Part shown: positions 26,082 to 39,144 of the stretch, piece by piece
How the letters are laid out: every line of letters begins with the position of its first letter
Numbering within the stretch: position 1 is the first letter of the stretch
Assembly: GCF_015234215.1 (NCBI RefSeq)
Contig: NZ_JADEKP010000004.1
Location: forward strand, 62,001 to 126,000
DNA from: Clostridium chrysemydis
Lineage (GTDB): Bacteria > Bacillota > Clostridia > Clostridiales > Clostridiaceae
Length of the DNA: 64,000 nt
Direction of reading: 5' to 3'
The notes under the pieces: model-generated
Seen by the model: only the letters and a program-made list of their open reading frames with translations
The model's database searches: none
What the model was told of the DNA's origin: nothing
Made by a program: the position numbers and the translations under genes

Positions 26082-26576
26082 ATGGATAAGCATGTGTTAT
26101 CAGTATTAGTTGAAAACTCATCGGGGGTATTAAGTAGGGTTTCAGGACTATTTTCAAGAAGAGGATATAACATAGACAGCTTAACTGTAGGGAAAACTGA
26201 AAATCCTGAAATATCTAGGATGACTATAACTTTAAATGGGGACGATGATATTTTAGATCAATTTCAAAAACAGCTAAGTAAATTACAAGAAGTTATAAGG
26301 GTCTACGAACTCAAACAAGAGGAATCTATGTATAGGGAATTAGTTTTAATTAAAGTTCGGGCTGCTTCTGAAAATAGAGCAACTATAAACGAAATCGTAA
26401 AAATATTTAGAAGTAAGATTATAGACGTTTGTCCTGAAACTTTAACTATAGAATTAACTGGTGATGAAAACAAGATTTCAGCACTTATTAAGTTAGTTGA
26501 GGAATTTGGTATAGAGGAATTAGTAAGGACAGGTATTACGGCACTTGAGAGAGGAAATCACACAATTAATTCATAA
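26082..26576 (+). CDS. ilvN: Acetolactate synthase, small regulatory subunit
   Basis: This is the regulatory subunit of acetohydroxyacid synthase, which activates IlvB and confers valine feedback inhibition. The 164-residue protein starts with an ACT domain (VLSVLVENSSGVLSRVSGLFSRRGYNI, with the canonical N.SGVL.R..GLF.RRG) and has the C-terminal ALS_ss_C domain. I use the ATG at 26082, with AAAAGGGGGC upstream; an in-frame start at 26028 would lie inside the leader terminator. It is the first gene of the operon, unusually separated from ilvB by six genes. Confidence 0.92.
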   Translation: MDKHVLSVLVENSSGVLSRVSGLFSRRGYNIDSLTVGKTENPEISRMTITLNGDDDILDQFQKQLSKLQEVIRVYELKQEESMYRELVLIKVRAASENRATINEIVKIFRSKIIDVCPETLTIELTGDENKISALIKLVEEFGIEELVRTGITALERGNHTINS

Positions 26577-26617
26577 ATTATGGCAAATATTTATTAAAAA
26601 GGGGGTGGCTATAAATT

Positions 26618-28210
26618 ATGGGGAAGGTTCAGATATTTGATTCTACACTAAGAGATGGGGCACAAGGGCAAGGAATATCTTTTTCAATGCAAGATAAGAT
26701 AAAAATAGTAAAAGCTCTAGATAATATAGGTGTATCTTATATAGAAGCTGGAAATCCTGGTTCTAATCCTAAGGATATGGAATTTTTTAAGATGGTAAAA
26801 GAATTAAAATTAGAAAATTCTAAGCTTTGTGCCTTTGGTTCTACAAGAAGGCCGAATGTAAAGGCAGGGGAAGACTTAAATGTTATAAATCTTTTAAAAG
26901 CTCAAACTGATGTTGTAGTTATTTTTGGGAAGGCTTGGAGCTATCAAGTTGATAAAATTCTAAAAACTACTTTAGAAGAAAATCTAAGTATGATACGAGA
27001 TACAGTAAGTTTTTTCAAAAGCAAAGATAAAGAAGTTATATTTGATGCGGAACATTTCTTTGATGGATATAAAGAAAATAGTGAGTATGCTATTAAAACA
27101 ATTGAATCTGCAGAAGAAAGCGGTGCGACTACTATTGTTTTATGTGATACAAACGGTGGAACTTTACCAGAAGAAATAAAAAATATAACAAGTGAAGTTA
27201 GACAAATAGTTAAATCTAAAATAGGTGTTCATTGTCATGATGATATAGGAATGGCTGTTGCAAATTCTATAATGGGAGTTTTAGGAGGTGCAACTCAAAT
27301 TCAAGGAACATTTATAGGGGTTGGAGAAAGATGCGGAAATGCTAATTTAAGTTCAATTATACCAACTCTTAAATATAAGCTAGGGTTAGATTCTATAGAT
27401 GAATCTAAAATAAAAGATATAACTTCTACAGGAAGATATATAGCTGAGATATCTAATATAACTTTAAAAGAGGAGTTAGCTTATATAGGGACATCAGCAT
27501 TTGCACATAAAGGCGGGATGCATATTGATGCAGTTTGCAAAGAACCTAAAGCTTACGAGCATATAAACCCTGAATTAATTGGAAATAATAGGAGATTTCT
27601 AATCTCAGAAGTTAGTGGAAAAAGTACAGTTTTAAAAGAGATTCAAAAGATATTCCCAAATTTAGATAAAAATAGTGAAGAGGTTGTAAAAATAACAGAA
27701 AAACTAAAAGAATTAGAATTTGAAGGATATCAATTCGAAGGGGCAGAAGGAACTGTAGAACTTGTTATGAGAAAGATGATAGGTAAATACAAACCTTTCT
27801 TTAAATTAAAAACTTTTAAAACTATTGATGAAAATATATTAGGTGATGATAAAGAATTCACATCATCTGCAATTATAAATGTTGTAGTCGATGGAAAAGA
27901 AGAGATAAGTGCAGCAGAAGGAGACGGACCTGTAAATGCTTTAGATAAAGCTTTAAGAAAGGCTTTAGAAGTATTTTATCCTATGTTAAATTCAGTAAAA
28001 CTTGTAGATTATAAAGTTAGGGTATTAGACTCAGAAAGCACAACTAAAGCAAAGGTAAGAGTGTTAATAGAATCAACTGATGGAGTTGAAAATTGGAGCA
28101 CAGTTGGGGTTTCAAAAGATGTAATACAAGCTAGTTGGATAGCTTTAGTAGATTCTATTGAATACAAACTTATAAAAGATATAGAAAGAAAAGTTAGAAC
28201 GTATTTTTAA
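26618..28210 (+). CDS. cimA: Citramalate synthase
   Basis: CimA condenses pyruvate and acetyl-CoA to (R)-citramalate, the entry to threonine-independent isoleucine synthesis. The 530-residue protein has the DRE-TIM metallolyase barrel with [16 protein letters not shown] at its N terminus, [15 protein letters not shown] (metal-binding histidines) and [11 protein letters not shown], and a C-terminal LeuA_dimer-type regulatory domain (about residues 400-525). The DGAQGQG variant and the length are typical of CimA rather than LeuA, though leucine versus citramalate specificity is not strictly provable by eye. The product feeds the next three enzymes, LeuC, LeuD and LeuB. Confidence 0.87.
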   Translation: MGKVQIFDSTLRDGAQGQGISFSMQDKIKIVKALDNIGVSYIEAGNPGSNPKDMEFFKMVKELKLENSKLCAFGSTRRPNVKAGEDLNVINLLKAQTDVVVIFGKAWSYQVDKILKTTLEENLSMIRDTVSFFKSKDKEVIFDAEHFFDGYKENSEYAIKTIESAEESGATTIVLCDTNGGTLPEEIKNITSEVRQIVKSKIGVHCHDDIGMAVANSIMGVLGGATQIQGTFIGVGERCGNANLSSIIPTLKYKLGLDSIDESKIKDITSTGRYIAEISNITLKEELAYIGTSAFAHKGGMHIDAVCKEPKAYEHINPELIGNNRRFLISEVSGKSTVLKEIQKIFPNLDKNSEEVVKITEKLKELEFEGYQFEGAEGTVELVMRKMIGKYKPFFKLKTFKTIDENILGDDKEFTSSAIINVVVDGKEEISAAEGDGPVNALDKALRKALEVFYPMLNSVKLVDYKVRVLDSESTTKAKVRVLIESTDGVENWSTVGVSKDVIQASWIALVDSIEYKLIKDIERKVRTYF

Positions 28211-28229
28211 AAAGAGGGGGCTAAAAATC

Positions 28230-29492
28230 ATGGGAATGACTATGACTCAAAAAATTCTTGCAAAGCATGCAGGACTTAAAGAAGTAAAGGCGGGGCAATT
28301 AATAGAGGCAGATTTAGATTTGGTTTTAGGAAATGATATAACAACACCTGTTGCTGTTAATGAATATAAAAAGTTTGGTTGTAAGGAAGTATTTAATAAA
28401 AGTAAAATAGCAATAGTTCCAGACCACTTCACGCCTAACAAAGATATAAAAGCAGCAGAGCAGTGTAAATATATTAGAGAATTTGCAAACGAAAAAGGAA
28501 TTGAAAACTTTTTTGAAATAGGTGAAATGGGAATAGAGCATTGCTTAATCCCAGAAAAAGGACTAGCAGTAGCTGGAGATGTTGTAATTGGGGCAGACTC
28601 ACATACTTGTACTTATGGAGCATTAGGTGCATTTTCAACGGGGATAGGCTCAACTGATATGGCAGCTGGTATGGCTACAGGGAAGTGTTGGTTTAAAGTT
28701 CCAAAAGCCTTAAAGTTTGTATTAAAAAATAAACCAGCAAAATGGGTATCTGGAAAAGATATCATACTTCATATAATAGGTGAAATTGGAGTAGATGGAG
28801 CTTTATATAAGTCTATGGAGTTTGTTGGCGATGGGTTAGATTATTTATCTATGGATGATAGGTTTACTATGGCTAATATGGCTATAGAAGCTGGAGCTAA
28901 AAACGGAATATTTAAAGTAGATGATAAGACTATAGAATATTTAAAAGAACATACAAAAAGAAATTGGACTGTATATGAAGCTGATAGTGATGCAGAGTAT
29001 GATGAAGTTTATGAAATAGATCTAAGTAAATTAAAGCTTACTGTAGCTTTTCCACACTTACCAGATAACACAAAAACTATAGATAAAATTCCAGAAATAG
29101 AAATAGATCAAGTAGTTATAGGTTCTTGTACTAACGGTAGGATGTCAGACCTTAGAGTAGCTAGAGATATATTAAAAGATAAAAAAGTTAAAAAGGGAGT
29201 TAGGTGCATTGTTTTCCCTGGAACTCAAAAGATATATCTTCAAGCTATAAAAGAAGGAATAGTAGAAGACTTAGTTAAAGCTGGTGCTGTAGTTTCAACT
29301 CCAACTTGTGGTCCTTGTCTTGGAGGGCATATGGGAATCCTTGCAAAAGGTGAGCGTGCAGTATCGACTACAAATAGAAACTTTGTTGGAAGAATGGGAC
29401 ACGTAGAATCTGAAGTATACCTTGCAAGTCCAGCTGTTGCAGCTGCATCAGCTATAACAGGTAAGATAGAAAATCCGGAAAATGTGGTATAG
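28230..29492 (+). CDS. leuC: 3-isopropylmalate/(R)-2-methylmalate dehydratase, large subunit
   Basis: LeuC with LeuD isomerises 2-isopropylmalate to 3-isopropylmalate, and in the citramalate route 2-methylmalate to 3-methylmalate. The 420-residue aconitase-family protein has [17 protein letters not shown], and cysteines for the [4Fe-4S] cluster in VIGSCTNGR and [10 protein letters not shown]. The 420-residue length is that of the archaeal/clostridial type with a separate small subunit. An AGAGGGGGC ribosome site precedes the ATG. It lies 19 bases after cimA and 18 bases before leuD. Confidence 0.94.
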   Translation: MGMTMTQKILAKHAGLKEVKAGQLIEADLDLVLGNDITTPVAVNEYKKFGCKEVFNKSKIAIVPDHFTPNKDIKAAEQCKYIREFANEKGIENFFEIGEMGIEHCLIPEKGLAVAGDVVIGADSHTCTYGALGAFSTGIGSTDMAAGMATGKCWFKVPKALKFVLKNKPAKWVSGKDIILHIIGEIGVDGALYKSMEFVGDGLDYLSMDDRFTMANMAIEAGAKNGIFKVDDKTIEYLKEHTKRNWTVYEADSDAEYDEVYEIDLSKLKLTVAFPHLPDNTKTIDKIPEIEIDQVVIGSCTNGRMSDLRVARDILKDKKVKKGVRCIVFPGTQKIYLQAIKEGIVEDLVKAGAVVSTPTCGPCLGGHMGILAKGERAVSTTNRNFVGRMGHVESEVYLASPAVAAASAITGKIENPENVV

Positions 29493-29510
29493 GAAAGGGG
29501 AGATATAAAG

Positions 29511-29996
29511 ATGTTAGCTAAAGGCAAAGTTTTTAAATATGGAGATAACGTAGATACAGATGTAATAATACCTGCAAGATATCTTAACACTTCAAGTCCA
29601 GAAGAACTTGCAAAACATTGTATGGAAGATATAGATTCTGATTTTGTAAATAAGGTTAATAAAGGGGATATAATAGTTGCAAATAAAAATTTTGGTTGTG
29701 GTTCAAGTAGAGAACATGCACCACTTGCAATAAAAGCTTCAGGGGTAAGCTGTGTTATTGCAAGCACTTTTGCAAGGATATTTTATAGAAATTCAATCAA
29801 TATAGGTCTTCCAATATTAGAGTGTGAAGAGGCTGTGAAAAATATAGATCCTAGTGATGAACTTTCAATAGATTTTAATACTGGGGTAATTAAAAATCTT
29901 ACTAAAAATGAAGAGTATAAAGGGGAAGCTTTTCCAGAGTTTATGCAAAAAATAATAAATAGCGAAGGACTTATAGGATATATAAAAAGAGAGTAG
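29511..29996 (+). CDS. leuD: 3-isopropylmalate/(R)-2-methylmalate dehydratase, small subunit
   Basis: LeuD is the swivelling small subunit that completes the LeuC active site. The 161-residue protein shows [16 protein letters not shown]-type substrate-loop sequence ([14 protein letters not shown]) and [17 protein letters not shown], the diagnostic small-subunit motif. Its short length fits the type paired with 420-residue LeuC. An AAAGGGGAG ribosome site lies upstream, with tight spacing to both neighbours. Confidence 0.94.
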   Translation: MLAKGKVFKYGDNVDTDVIIPARYLNTSSPEELAKHCMEDIDSDFVNKVNKGDIIVANKNFGCGSSREHAPLAIKASGVSCVIASTFARIFYRNSINIGLPILECEEAVKNIDPSDELSIDFNTGVIKNLTKNEEYKGEAFPEFMQKIINSEGLIGYIKRE

Positions 29997-30016
29997 AGAA
30001 AAAGGGGGCTAGATAA

Positions 30017-31108
30017 ATGAAATATAATATAGCGGTTATTCCCGGGGATGGAATAGGAAAAGAAATAGTTAAAGAAAGCATTAAAGTATTAAATGCAATT
30101 TCAGAAAAATTTGGGCACAGATTTGATTATAAATACCTTTTAGCTGGAGGGATTGCAATAGATAAAGAGGGAACTTCACTTCCTCTTGAAACTTTAAAAG
30201 AATGTAAAGAAAGTGATGCGGTATTACTAGGTGCTGTAGGTGGACCAAAGTGGGATGACCCTAATGCAAAGGTTAGACCAGAACAAGCTCTTTTAGGTTT
30301 AAGAGGTGAAATGAATTTATATTGCAATTTAAGACCGGCAGTATTATATGAACCTTTAAAAGAATCATCTCCTTTAAAAGAAGAAATAATAGGGGAAGGT
30401 CTTGATATCTTAGTTGTAAGAGAATTAACTGGCGGAATTTACTTTGGTAAAAGAGGAAAAAATGAAGTTTTTTATAATGATAAAAAAGTAAATAGCGCTT
30501 ACGATTCTGAGGAATATAACGAAGAAGAAGTAAGAAGAATTGCTAAAATTGCCTTTGAATCAGCTATGAAAAGAAATAAAAAGGTAACTAGTGTTGATAA
30601 AGCTAATATATTAGAAAGTTCAAGGCTTTGGAGAAGGGTAGTTTCTGAAGTATCCAAAGATTATAAAGAAGTTACTTTAAATCATATGTATGTCGATAAT
30701 GCGGCGATGCAATTAGTAAGAGATCCAAAACAATTTGATGTAATAGTAACAACTAATATGTTTGGAGATATTTTATCTGATGAAGCATCTATGATTACAG
30801 GCTCTATAGGAATGCTACCTTCAGCCTCGCTTGGAGAAGGAAGATTTGGTATGTATGAGCCGATTCACGGAAGTGCACCTGATATTGAAGGAATGGGAAA
30901 AGCTAATCCTTTAGCGACTATACTTTCAGTTGGAATGATGCTTAGATATAGCTTCGATCTAGAAGAAGAAGCAAACTCTATAGAAAAAGCAGTTATAAAA
31001 GTATTAGAAAAGGGATATAGAACATCCGATATTATGAGTCTTGGAAAAGAACAAGTAGGGACAGAAGAGATGGCGAGTTTAGTTATAAAAGAAATAGAAG
31101 GGATGTAA
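30017..31108 (+). CDS. leuB: 3-isopropylmalate dehydrogenase
   Basis: LeuB oxidatively decarboxylates 3-isopropylmalate (leucine) and, in this operon, probably 3-methylmalate to 2-oxobutanoate (isoleucine). The 363-residue protein begins [13 protein letters not shown] and contains [40 protein letters not shown] and [15 protein letters not shown] (Mg/substrate site), followed by [10 protein letters not shown], all standard for NAD-dependent LeuB. An AAAGGGGGC ribosome site precedes the ATG. ilvD follows after five bases. Confidence 0.95.
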   Translation: MKYNIAVIPGDGIGKEIVKESIKVLNAISEKFGHRFDYKYLLAGGIAIDKEGTSLPLETLKECKESDAVLLGAVGGPKWDDPNAKVRPEQALLGLRGEMNLYCNLRPAVLYEPLKESSPLKEEIIGEGLDILVVRELTGGIYFGKRGKNEVFYNDKKVNSAYDSEEYNEEEVRRIAKIAFESAMKRNKKVTSVDKANILESSRLWRRVVSEVSKDYKEVTLNHMYVDNAAMQLVRDPKQFDVIVTTNMFGDILSDEASMITGSIGMLPSASLGEGRFGMYEPIHGSAPDIEGMGKANPLATILSVGMMLRYSFDLEEEANSIEKAVIKVLEKGYRTSDIMSLGKEQVGTEEMASLVIKEIEGM

Positions 31109-31113
31109 TATTT

Positions 31114-32772
31114 ATGAGAAGTGACAGAGTAAAAAAGGGAGCATCTAAAGCTCCTCATAGATCTTTATTTAAAGCTATAGGTTTAACAGATGAAGAAATA
31201 GATAGGCCTTTAATTGGTATAGTTACATCCCAAAATGATATAATTCCAGGTCATATACATTTAAATAATATAGTAGAGGGAGTTAAATCAGGAGTTTTAT
31301 CAAACGGTGGAACACCTTTAGTATTTCCAACTATCGGTGTTTGTGACGGAATAGCTATGGGGCACATAGGAATGAAATACTCTTTAGCAACTAGAGAACT
31401 TATAGCTGATTCTATAGAATGTGTAGCAAATGCACATGGGTTTGATGCTTTAGTGTTTGTTCCTAACTGTGACAAGATAGTTCCAGGAATGATTATGGCA
31501 GCATTAAGACTTAATATACCCTCAGTAGTTGTAAGCGGGGGGCCTATGCTTTCAGGAAGACATAAAAATAAAAATATTTCGCTTTCTACTATGTTTGAAG
31601 CTGTTGGTGCTTTTGAAGCGGGGAAGATAGAGAAAGCAGAACTTCTTGATATGGAAAATAAAGCATGCCCGACTTGTGGCTCTTGTTCTGGAATGTTTAC
31701 TGCAAATTCTATGAATTGTTTAACGGAAGCATTAGGGCTTTCTCTTCCAGGAAACGGAACAATACCAGCGGTTTATTCAGAGAGAATAAGACTTTCAAAA
31801 GAAGCTGGAAAGGCTGTTATGGAAGTATTAAAAAAAGATATAAAACCTAGAGATATAGTAAATGAAAAATCTATAAGAAATGCATTAACCGTAGATATGG
31901 CACTTGGATGTTCTACAAACTCAGTACTTCATTTAACGGCTATAGCAAACGAAGCTAAGGTAGAAATGAATTTAGATATTATAAACGAAGTTTCAAATAA
32001 TACTCCAAACCTTTGTAGACTTGCGCCAGCTTCAGACACTCACATAGAAGATTTATATTTAGCTGGTGGAATAACTTCTGTTATGAATGAATTATCAAAA
32101 AAAGATTTATTAGATTTAGATTGTTTAACAGTTACTTGTAAAACTCAAGGTGAAAATATAAAAAATGCTACAGTAAAAGATTATAGTGTAGTTAAAAATA
32201 TAGAAAATCCTTATAGCAAAACAGGTGGTATTAGAGTATTAAGAGGAAATATAGCATTAGATGGTGCGGTAGTTAAAAAGTCAGCAGTTTCAGATGAAAT
32301 GCTAAAGCATAGCGGACCTTCTAAGGTGTTTAATTCAGAAGAGGAAGCTATAGAAGCTATATTATCTGGAAAAATAGTTAAAGGCGATGTAGTAGTTATA
32401 AGATATGAAGGTCCAAAGGGTGGGCCGGGAATGAGAGAAATGCTTTCACCTACAGCTGCAATATCAGGAATGGGGCTTTCAGGTAGCGTTGCACTTATAA
32501 CAGACGGAAGGTTTAGTGGCGCAACTAGAGGGGCAGCTATAGGGCATGTTTCTCCAGAAGCTGCAGAAGGTGGAAATATAGCATTGATAGAAGACGGAGA
32601 TATTATTTCTATAGATATATTAAATGGAAAATTAAACTTAGAAATTTCAGAGGAAACTTTAAAAGAGAGAAGAGAAAATCTAGTGCTTTTAGAACCTAAA
32701 ATTAAAGAAGGATATCTTTATAGATATGCAAAATTAGTTAGTTCTGCAAGTTCTGGGGCTGTATATAAGTAA
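31114..32772 (+). CDS. ilvD: Dihydroxy-acid dehydratase
   Basis: IlvD dehydrates 2,3-dihydroxy-isovalerate and 2,3-dihydroxy-3-methylvalerate to the keto acids of valine and isoleucine. The 552-residue Fe-S enzyme shows [29 protein letters not shown] (cluster cysteines), the Mg/substrate segment and the C-terminal [11 protein letters not shown] and [10 protein letters not shown] motifs. The start follows leuB by five bases with GAAGGGATG upstream, suggesting coupled translation. Confidence 0.95.
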   Translation: MRSDRVKKGASKAPHRSLFKAIGLTDEEIDRPLIGIVTSQNDIIPGHIHLNNIVEGVKSGVLSNGGTPLVFPTIGVCDGIAMGHIGMKYSLATRELIADSIECVANAHGFDALVFVPNCDKIVPGMIMAALRLNIPSVVVSGGPMLSGRHKNKNISLSTMFEAVGAFEAGKIEKAELLDMENKACPTCGSCSGMFTANSMNCLTEALGLSLPGNGTIPAVYSERIRLSKEAGKAVMEVLKKDIKPRDIVNEKSIRNALTVDMALGCSTNSVLHLTAIANEAKVEMNLDIINEVSNNTPNLCRLAPASDTHIEDLYLAGGITSVMNELSKKDLLDLDCLTVTCKTQGENIKNATVKDYSVVKNIENPYSKTGGIRVLRGNIALDGAVVKKSAVSDEMLKHSGPSKVFNSEEEAIEAILSGKIVKGDVVVIRYEGPKGGPGMREMLSPTAAISGMGLSGSVALITDGRFSGATRGAAIGHVSPEAAEGGNIALIEDGDIISIDILNGKLNLEISEETLKERRENLVLLEPKIKEGYLYRYAKLVSSASSGAVYK

Positions 32773-32793
32773 TAGTTTAAGGAGGGGGAGAAA

Positions 32794-35480
<2,687 letters not shown>

Positions 35481-35547
35481 TAAAAGCCACCTAAAGTGGA
35501 TAGTCTATTAATAGACATTCCCTATAATATATATACAAACTTAAAAG

Positions 35548-35586
35548 AAGACTATGCTTTAAGAATTTATTGTATAGTCTTTTTCT
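35548..35586 (+). terminator. Terminator of the ilv-leu operon
   Basis: AAGACTAT and ATAGTCTT pair across an 18-base AT-rich loop and are followed by TTTTC. A small CCACC/GGTGG-like and a GTCTAT/ATAGAC hairpin lie between ilvC and this element. Confidence 0.6.
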
Positions 35587-35693
35587 ATGCTTAAAGTATA
35601 AAATTAACATATTATAAATACTCTGTTAAAAGGTATATGAAATAATAAAGGTGAGAAACTATATTATATATAATGAAAGAGAGGGTAAACATT

Positions 35694-35990
35694 ATGAAAG
35701 ATTTAAAAGATAACGATATGAAAGACATAAAAGATTACATAGAGATAGAAGATTACAAAATGAACTGTGGGGACAAAGATAAGGATTGCCACCATATAAA
35801 AATAAAAAATGACAGAGATTTAGATGGAAAAGAAGACGCTATAAAAAATTATTTCAAAGATATAGACAAAAAAGATGAAAAAGGAAGCAAATTAGTAGAA
35901 GAAAAAGGTGACTTTTCAATATTTTTAGATAAGGTAAAATATAATTTAGGGACAGTAATAGAAGACTTAAATGTACTTTTAAATAGCTAG
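35694..35990 (+). CDS. Unknown 98-residue, highly charged protein
   Basis: GAGAGGGTAAAC before the ATG at 35694 supports this start over an in-frame upstream ATG at 35673. The first 65 residues are rich in Asp and Lys with two cysteines and a paired histidine (NCGDKDKDCHH). The last 25 residues form an amphipathic helix (LDKVKYNLGTVIEDLNVLL). There is no signal peptide. I do not recognise it; the Cys/His cluster could bind a metal, but that is speculation. It is monocistronic. Confidence 0.5.
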   Translation: MKDLKDNDMKDIKDYIEIEDYKMNCGDKDKDCHHIKIKNDRDLDGKEDAIKNYFKDIDKKDEKGSKLVEEKGDFSIFLDKVKYNLGTVIEDLNVLLNS

Positions 35991-36048
35991 AGGGTATAAA
36001 AAACTATTATATGTTAATAATCTAAATATGAACTATATAATGAATGAA

Positions 36049-36087
36049 AAAGGATACTTTAAAGTTTTTAAAGTATCCTTTTTTTAT
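36049..36087 (+). terminator. Intrinsic terminator
   Basis: AAAGGATACTTTAAA pairs with TTTAAAGTATCCTTT and is followed by seven T. With A residues on the left it could also serve the minus-strand thiT. Confidence 0.85.
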
Positions 36088-36090
36088 AGG

Positions 36091-36112
36091 GTGGCTAAAG
36101 CCACTTTTTTTA
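36091..36112. terminator. Second small hairpin before the thiT 3' end
   Basis: GTGGC-TAAA-GCCAC is followed by seven T on the plus strand, directly after the previous terminator. Confidence 0.6.
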
Positions 36113-36113
36113 T

Positions 36114-36761
36114 TTAATTTAAAGCATATCTAGGGTTTACTGATTTAATAAGTCTTTCAATAGGTAAAAGTTTAAATATAACCATAGTTATTAGACACTC
36201 TGCTAAAAGAAGAGGGAAGTTTACTGATAGTGAATAAACTATAGCACTCATTCCAGCTGGTGCGTAAGAACCAAAGAATACTGCACCTGATATAAAGTGA
36301 CATAAAAACTTAAAGAAAAAAGCTATCCCTATTCCAAGATAAGGTTTGTTTTTAAAATAACCAGCTAGTCCAATACAAATAGTTGGAAGTGGATAATCAA
36401 AAAGCACTTGTATAGGATTTATTATATAAGGATCAGTTAAAAGAGAAATTATTCCATATAAAAATCCAGTTAAAAATCCTACATAAGGTCCGTATGCAAA
36501 TGTAATTATAAGGATAGGTATCATACAACCTAAAGTTACTCCACCTCCTTGAGGGAAGTGATATATTTTAAAAGTGTTAAGTATTGTAGATAAAGCTAAG
36601 GCAATACCTACATTAGTCATAAGTCTAGCATCTAGCTTTACTTTTCTTATCTTAAATAAAGCTATTAATATTAGTACACATCCTAAAACAGCTAAAATAG
36701 CAAAAGGATGCTTTCCTATCTCAATAAAATTATTAGATAGGGAGTTTATAAAATTTTCCAT
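36114..36761 (-). CDS. thiT: ThiT, thiamine-binding S component of an ECF transporter
   Basis: ThiT captures thiamine and works with a shared ECF ATPase/T-component module. The 215-residue membrane protein has about six helices and the family segments FPQGGGVTLGCMIPILIITFAYGP and QVLFDYPLPTICIGLAG, which hold thiamine-contacting residues. A TPP riboswitch immediately upstream on the same strand confirms the thiamine role. AGGAGG precedes the ATG at 36761. The family usually has 180-200 residues; the extra length lies at the N terminus. Confidence 0.93.
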   Translation of the reverse strand: MENFINSLSNNFIEIGKHPFAILAVLGCVLILIALFKIRKVKLDARLMTNVGIALALSTILNTFKIYHFPQGGGVTLGCMIPILIITFAYGPYVGFLTGFLYGIISLLTDPYIINPIQVLFDYPLPTICIGLAGYFKNKPYLGIGIAFFFKFLCHFISGAVFFGSYAPAGMSAIVYSLSVNFPLLLAECLITMVIFKLLPIERLIKSVNPRYALN

Positions 36762-36814
36762 AAAAAAAACCTCCTATAGTGCTAGAAGGAAACATAGTTA
36801 ATTTAAATATTAAA

Positions 36815-36905
36815 ACTATTGCTTCCCTACGCTGGTGTTACCCAGATCAGGTTAAAAGGGTTAATGAATAAATCATCTCTCAGCCAAAAAGGCACCCCTA
36901 GCACA
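36815..36905 (-). promoter_or_regulatory. TPP riboswitch controlling thiT
   Basis: Reading the minus strand, AGGGGTGCC, GGCTGAGAGATGA, AACCTGATCTGGGTAA and ACCAGCGTAGGGAAG are the conserved THI-box blocks in order. No terminator lies between the aptamer and thiT. The sequence TCCT...AGGAGG just before the start and a GTGCTAG/CTAGCAC complement linking the P1 region to the ribosome site suggest control of translation initiation. Confidence 0.93.
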
Positions 36906-36922
36906 AAATTTATTACTATTTA

Positions 36923-36951
36923 ATTTTAATTCTAATAAAAGGAAGTGTCAA
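36923..36951 (-). promoter_or_regulatory. Sigma-A promoter of the TPP riboswitch-thiT transcript
   Basis: On the minus strand, TTGACA (36946-36951), 17-base spacer and TAAAAT (36923-36928), placing the start just before the aptamer. From 36952 to 37102 only AT-rich sequence is seen. Confidence 0.75.
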
Positions 36952-37102
36952 ATCATAAAATAATTAAAATTTTATTTTTATTTTTTACTTTTTAGGATAG
37001 GTTGGGGTTTTTGGGTTTTATATAGTAAAAATAAAAAAAAAATAAAACAAAATATTTAAAAATATGATAATAATGGTAAAATAGAATAAGGGGGGGATTC
37101 TA

Positions 37103-37657
37103 TTGCAGAAAGGGTTAAAAAATATTTTTTATGGGTATATAATACTTATTTTAAACATTAATTTTTTCTTTGTAGATCTTACGGCAAATTTTCTAGGATA
37201 TATTCTAATTGCAAACGGACTTAAAGAATTATCATTTAAAAATGAGAAATTTAAGGATGGAATAATTATAGCTAAATTTTTAGCTGTATATGAATTTTAT
37301 ACTTTGTCTTTAAAATTTATAGGGTTATTAAAGGTAGAAAATATATACTTAAATAGTCTTTTAAATATAGCATTAAGCATATTAGGACTACTTTTACTAG
37401 ATTCTATATTAGGTGGGATTTTTTTAGAGGCTAAATATAATAAGAACGTGAAAATAGAAAATGAGTCTAATAATTTATGGAAATGCAATATAATATATAC
37501 TTCTATATTTTTGATATATAGTGCATTTTATTTAAATTATAATCACGTAGATTTTATGAAGATAATTAGTTTACTATTAATTTTATTTTCTTTTATACTT
37601 TACATTTATATGATTTTGTTTTTAAGAAAGGCAGGTAAAAAATTAGATGTGGCGTAA
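37103..37657 (+). CDS. Unknown integral membrane protein (about five helices)
   Basis: The TTG start is preceded by AAGGGGGGGAT. The 184 residues form about five hydrophobic helices with short loops; the first pair resembles 'lGyili.nGl.eL' small membrane proteins (FLGYILIANGLKEL), and no enzymatic motif is visible. It overlaps the next gene by 11 bases and so is probably coexpressed with it. Function unknown. Confidence 0.6.
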   Translation: MQKGLKNIFYGYIILILNINFFFVDLTANFLGYILIANGLKELSFKNEKFKDGIIIAKFLAVYEFYTLSLKFIGLLKVENIYLNSLLNIALSILGLLLLDSILGGIFLEAKYNKNVKIENESNNLWKCNIIYTSIFLIYSAFYLNYNHVDFMKIISLLLILFSFILYIYMILFLRKAGKKLDVA

Positions 37658-38522
37658 TAAAAAAATATTAATAATTTTAACTGCGTCAGTGATAACATCT
37701 TATGCATTTAACTTTTTAGTATTTGGAAAAACACACTTAGATAAAACTGTATACAGAAAAGTTAAAGGAGAAATTTATAGCGTAAGAGAAGATATACCGA
37801 AGATGAAATTTATAGAAGAGTCAAAAGAAGAATTCAACGAAAAGAGTTTAGACTATTTCCATTCAAGTGATAGTAAGATTGAAAATATAATATTTCCGGA
37901 ACTAGGGGTTAGATTAAATCATTTCAAATATATAGATGATTACTATAATGGTAAATATTCAATAAAAGAAATTGATTGCCTAGGTGATAATGATTTGATT
38001 AATAATAAAGATAACTTAGTAAAAGAAGAAAAAGTCGTAACTAAAGCTATTTTAAATGGAGGAAGCGATGAAGAAGAATCTATTAACCTTGGAGAACTTC
38101 ATCTAAAATTAAATGAAGAGAAGTTTAATCAAGGAAATTTATTAAAAAAGATAGGTATGCATTCTGATGATTTTGGATCTTATAAAAATTATACTGTAAA
38201 AGAAGATTGTTATATAAGTAATATTCAAAGTAATTATATGGAAGAACTTCTTGAAAAAGGAGATTTGTATATAAATCAACAGGAAATAAGAGATGTTAAG
38301 TTCCCTATGTACTTTAGTAAAGATGACATAATAAATATTGAGTATATTTTTAATGATACTAGTAAGGATTTTGTTAATTCTATAGTAACAGATATAGTTT
38401 TTGAAGTTTTAAATAAAGATTTGCATAATGAAACTATATATTTTAGGGTGGATACTACGAGAAATGATCTATCCTTTGAAAATTTAAAGAAAATAAAAGA
38501 GGAAGCAAATGAAAAAATATGA
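37647..38522 (+). CDS. Unknown exported or membrane-anchored protein
   Basis: The 291-residue product has an uncleaved or cleaved N-terminal hydrophobic segment (ILIILTASVITSYAFNFLVFG) and then a long hydrophilic external part rich in Glu, Asp and Asn. No cysteine lipobox or catalytic motif is visible. It overlaps the membrane protein upstream (11 bases) and the cyclase-family gene downstream (14 bases), so the three are translated as a unit. I do not recognise the family. Confidence 0.55.
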   Translation: MWRNKKILIILTASVITSYAFNFLVFGKTHLDKTVYRKVKGEIYSVREDIPKMKFIEESKEEFNEKSLDYFHSSDSKIENIIFPELGVRLNHFKYIDDYYNGKYSIKEIDCLGDNDLINNKDNLVKEEKVVTKAILNGGSDEEESINLGELHLKLNEEKFNQGNLLKKIGMHSDDFGSYKNYTVKEDCYISNIQSNYMEELLEKGDLYINQQEIRDVKFPMYFSKDDIINIEYIFNDTSKDFVNSIVTDIVFEVLNKDLHNETIYFRVDTTRNDLSFENLKKIKEEANEKI

Positions 38523-39123
38523 TTTAACACATTTTATTAAAGAAGATATGTGTGTTTACTCAAAAGAAGAGAAAGTAGAGATTAAAAAAATAGCAGATTA
38601 CGAAGAAGGCTATAGTGTGACTAAAGTAACATTTGGAACTCACACAGGAACTCATATTGACGTTCAGAAACATATCTTTAAAGACGGTAAATCTTTAGAT
38701 GATTATGGTATAGATAACTTTTTTGGAAAAGTTTTAATTATAGATTGCAAGGAAAAAGAAAAAATAACTTTAAATTTTATAAAAGGTGAGATTAGACCTA
38801 ATTTTGATTATATAATTTTTTACACGGGATACGAAAAATTATGGGGAAAAGATAGTTATTTTAATGGATATCCTATATTAGATAGAGATGCTGTAAATTT
38901 CCTAGGAAATTTGAAGGGTTTAAAAGGTATAGGAGTAGACTGTATATCTGTAGATTCTAGTGAAAACTTATATAATCACGAAATCTTACTAAAAAATGAT
39001 AAGTTAATAATAGAAAATCTATGCAATTTAGATGGGAAATTAGGGGAATATGATATAATTGTAGCACCTATGAAAATAAAAAATGGAGATGGTGCTCCAG
39101 TTAGAGTGTTTATTTATAGGTAA
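38509..39123 (+). CDS. Cyclase family protein (kynurenine-formamidase-like metal hydrolase)
   Basis: The 204-residue protein has the cyclase/KynB family motif THTGTHIDVQKHIFKDG, where the HTGTH.D...H histidines and aspartate bind metal, and a downstream IGVDCISVDS strand. KynB members hydrolyse N-formylkynurenine, but no tryptophan catabolic genes are nearby, so the substrate is open. It begins DLTHFIKEDM, as is usual for this family. The start overlaps the preceding gene by 14 bases. Confidence 0.85.
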   Translation: MKKYDLTHFIKEDMCVYSKEEKVEIKKIADYEEGYSVTKVTFGTHTGTHIDVQKHIFKDGKSLDDYGIDNFFGKVLIIDCKEKEKITLNFIKGEIRPNFDYIIFYTGYEKLWGKDSYFNGYPILDRDAVNFLGNLKGLKGIGVDCISVDSSENLYNHEILLKNDKLIIENLCNLDGKLGEYDIIVAPMKIKNGDGAPVRVFIYR

Positions 39124-39144
39124 TAAAATAAATTGGGGGAAATA

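Noticed and set aside
26618-28210. Annotation as 2-isopropylmalate synthase (leuA)
   Set aside because: The DGAQGQG motif and sequence pattern are those of citramalate synthase, so cimA is preferred, though specificity is not proven.
29240-29767. 175-codon minus-strand frame across the leuC-leuD junction
   Set aside because: Both overlapped genes are certain, and the frame has no start signal or recognisable product.
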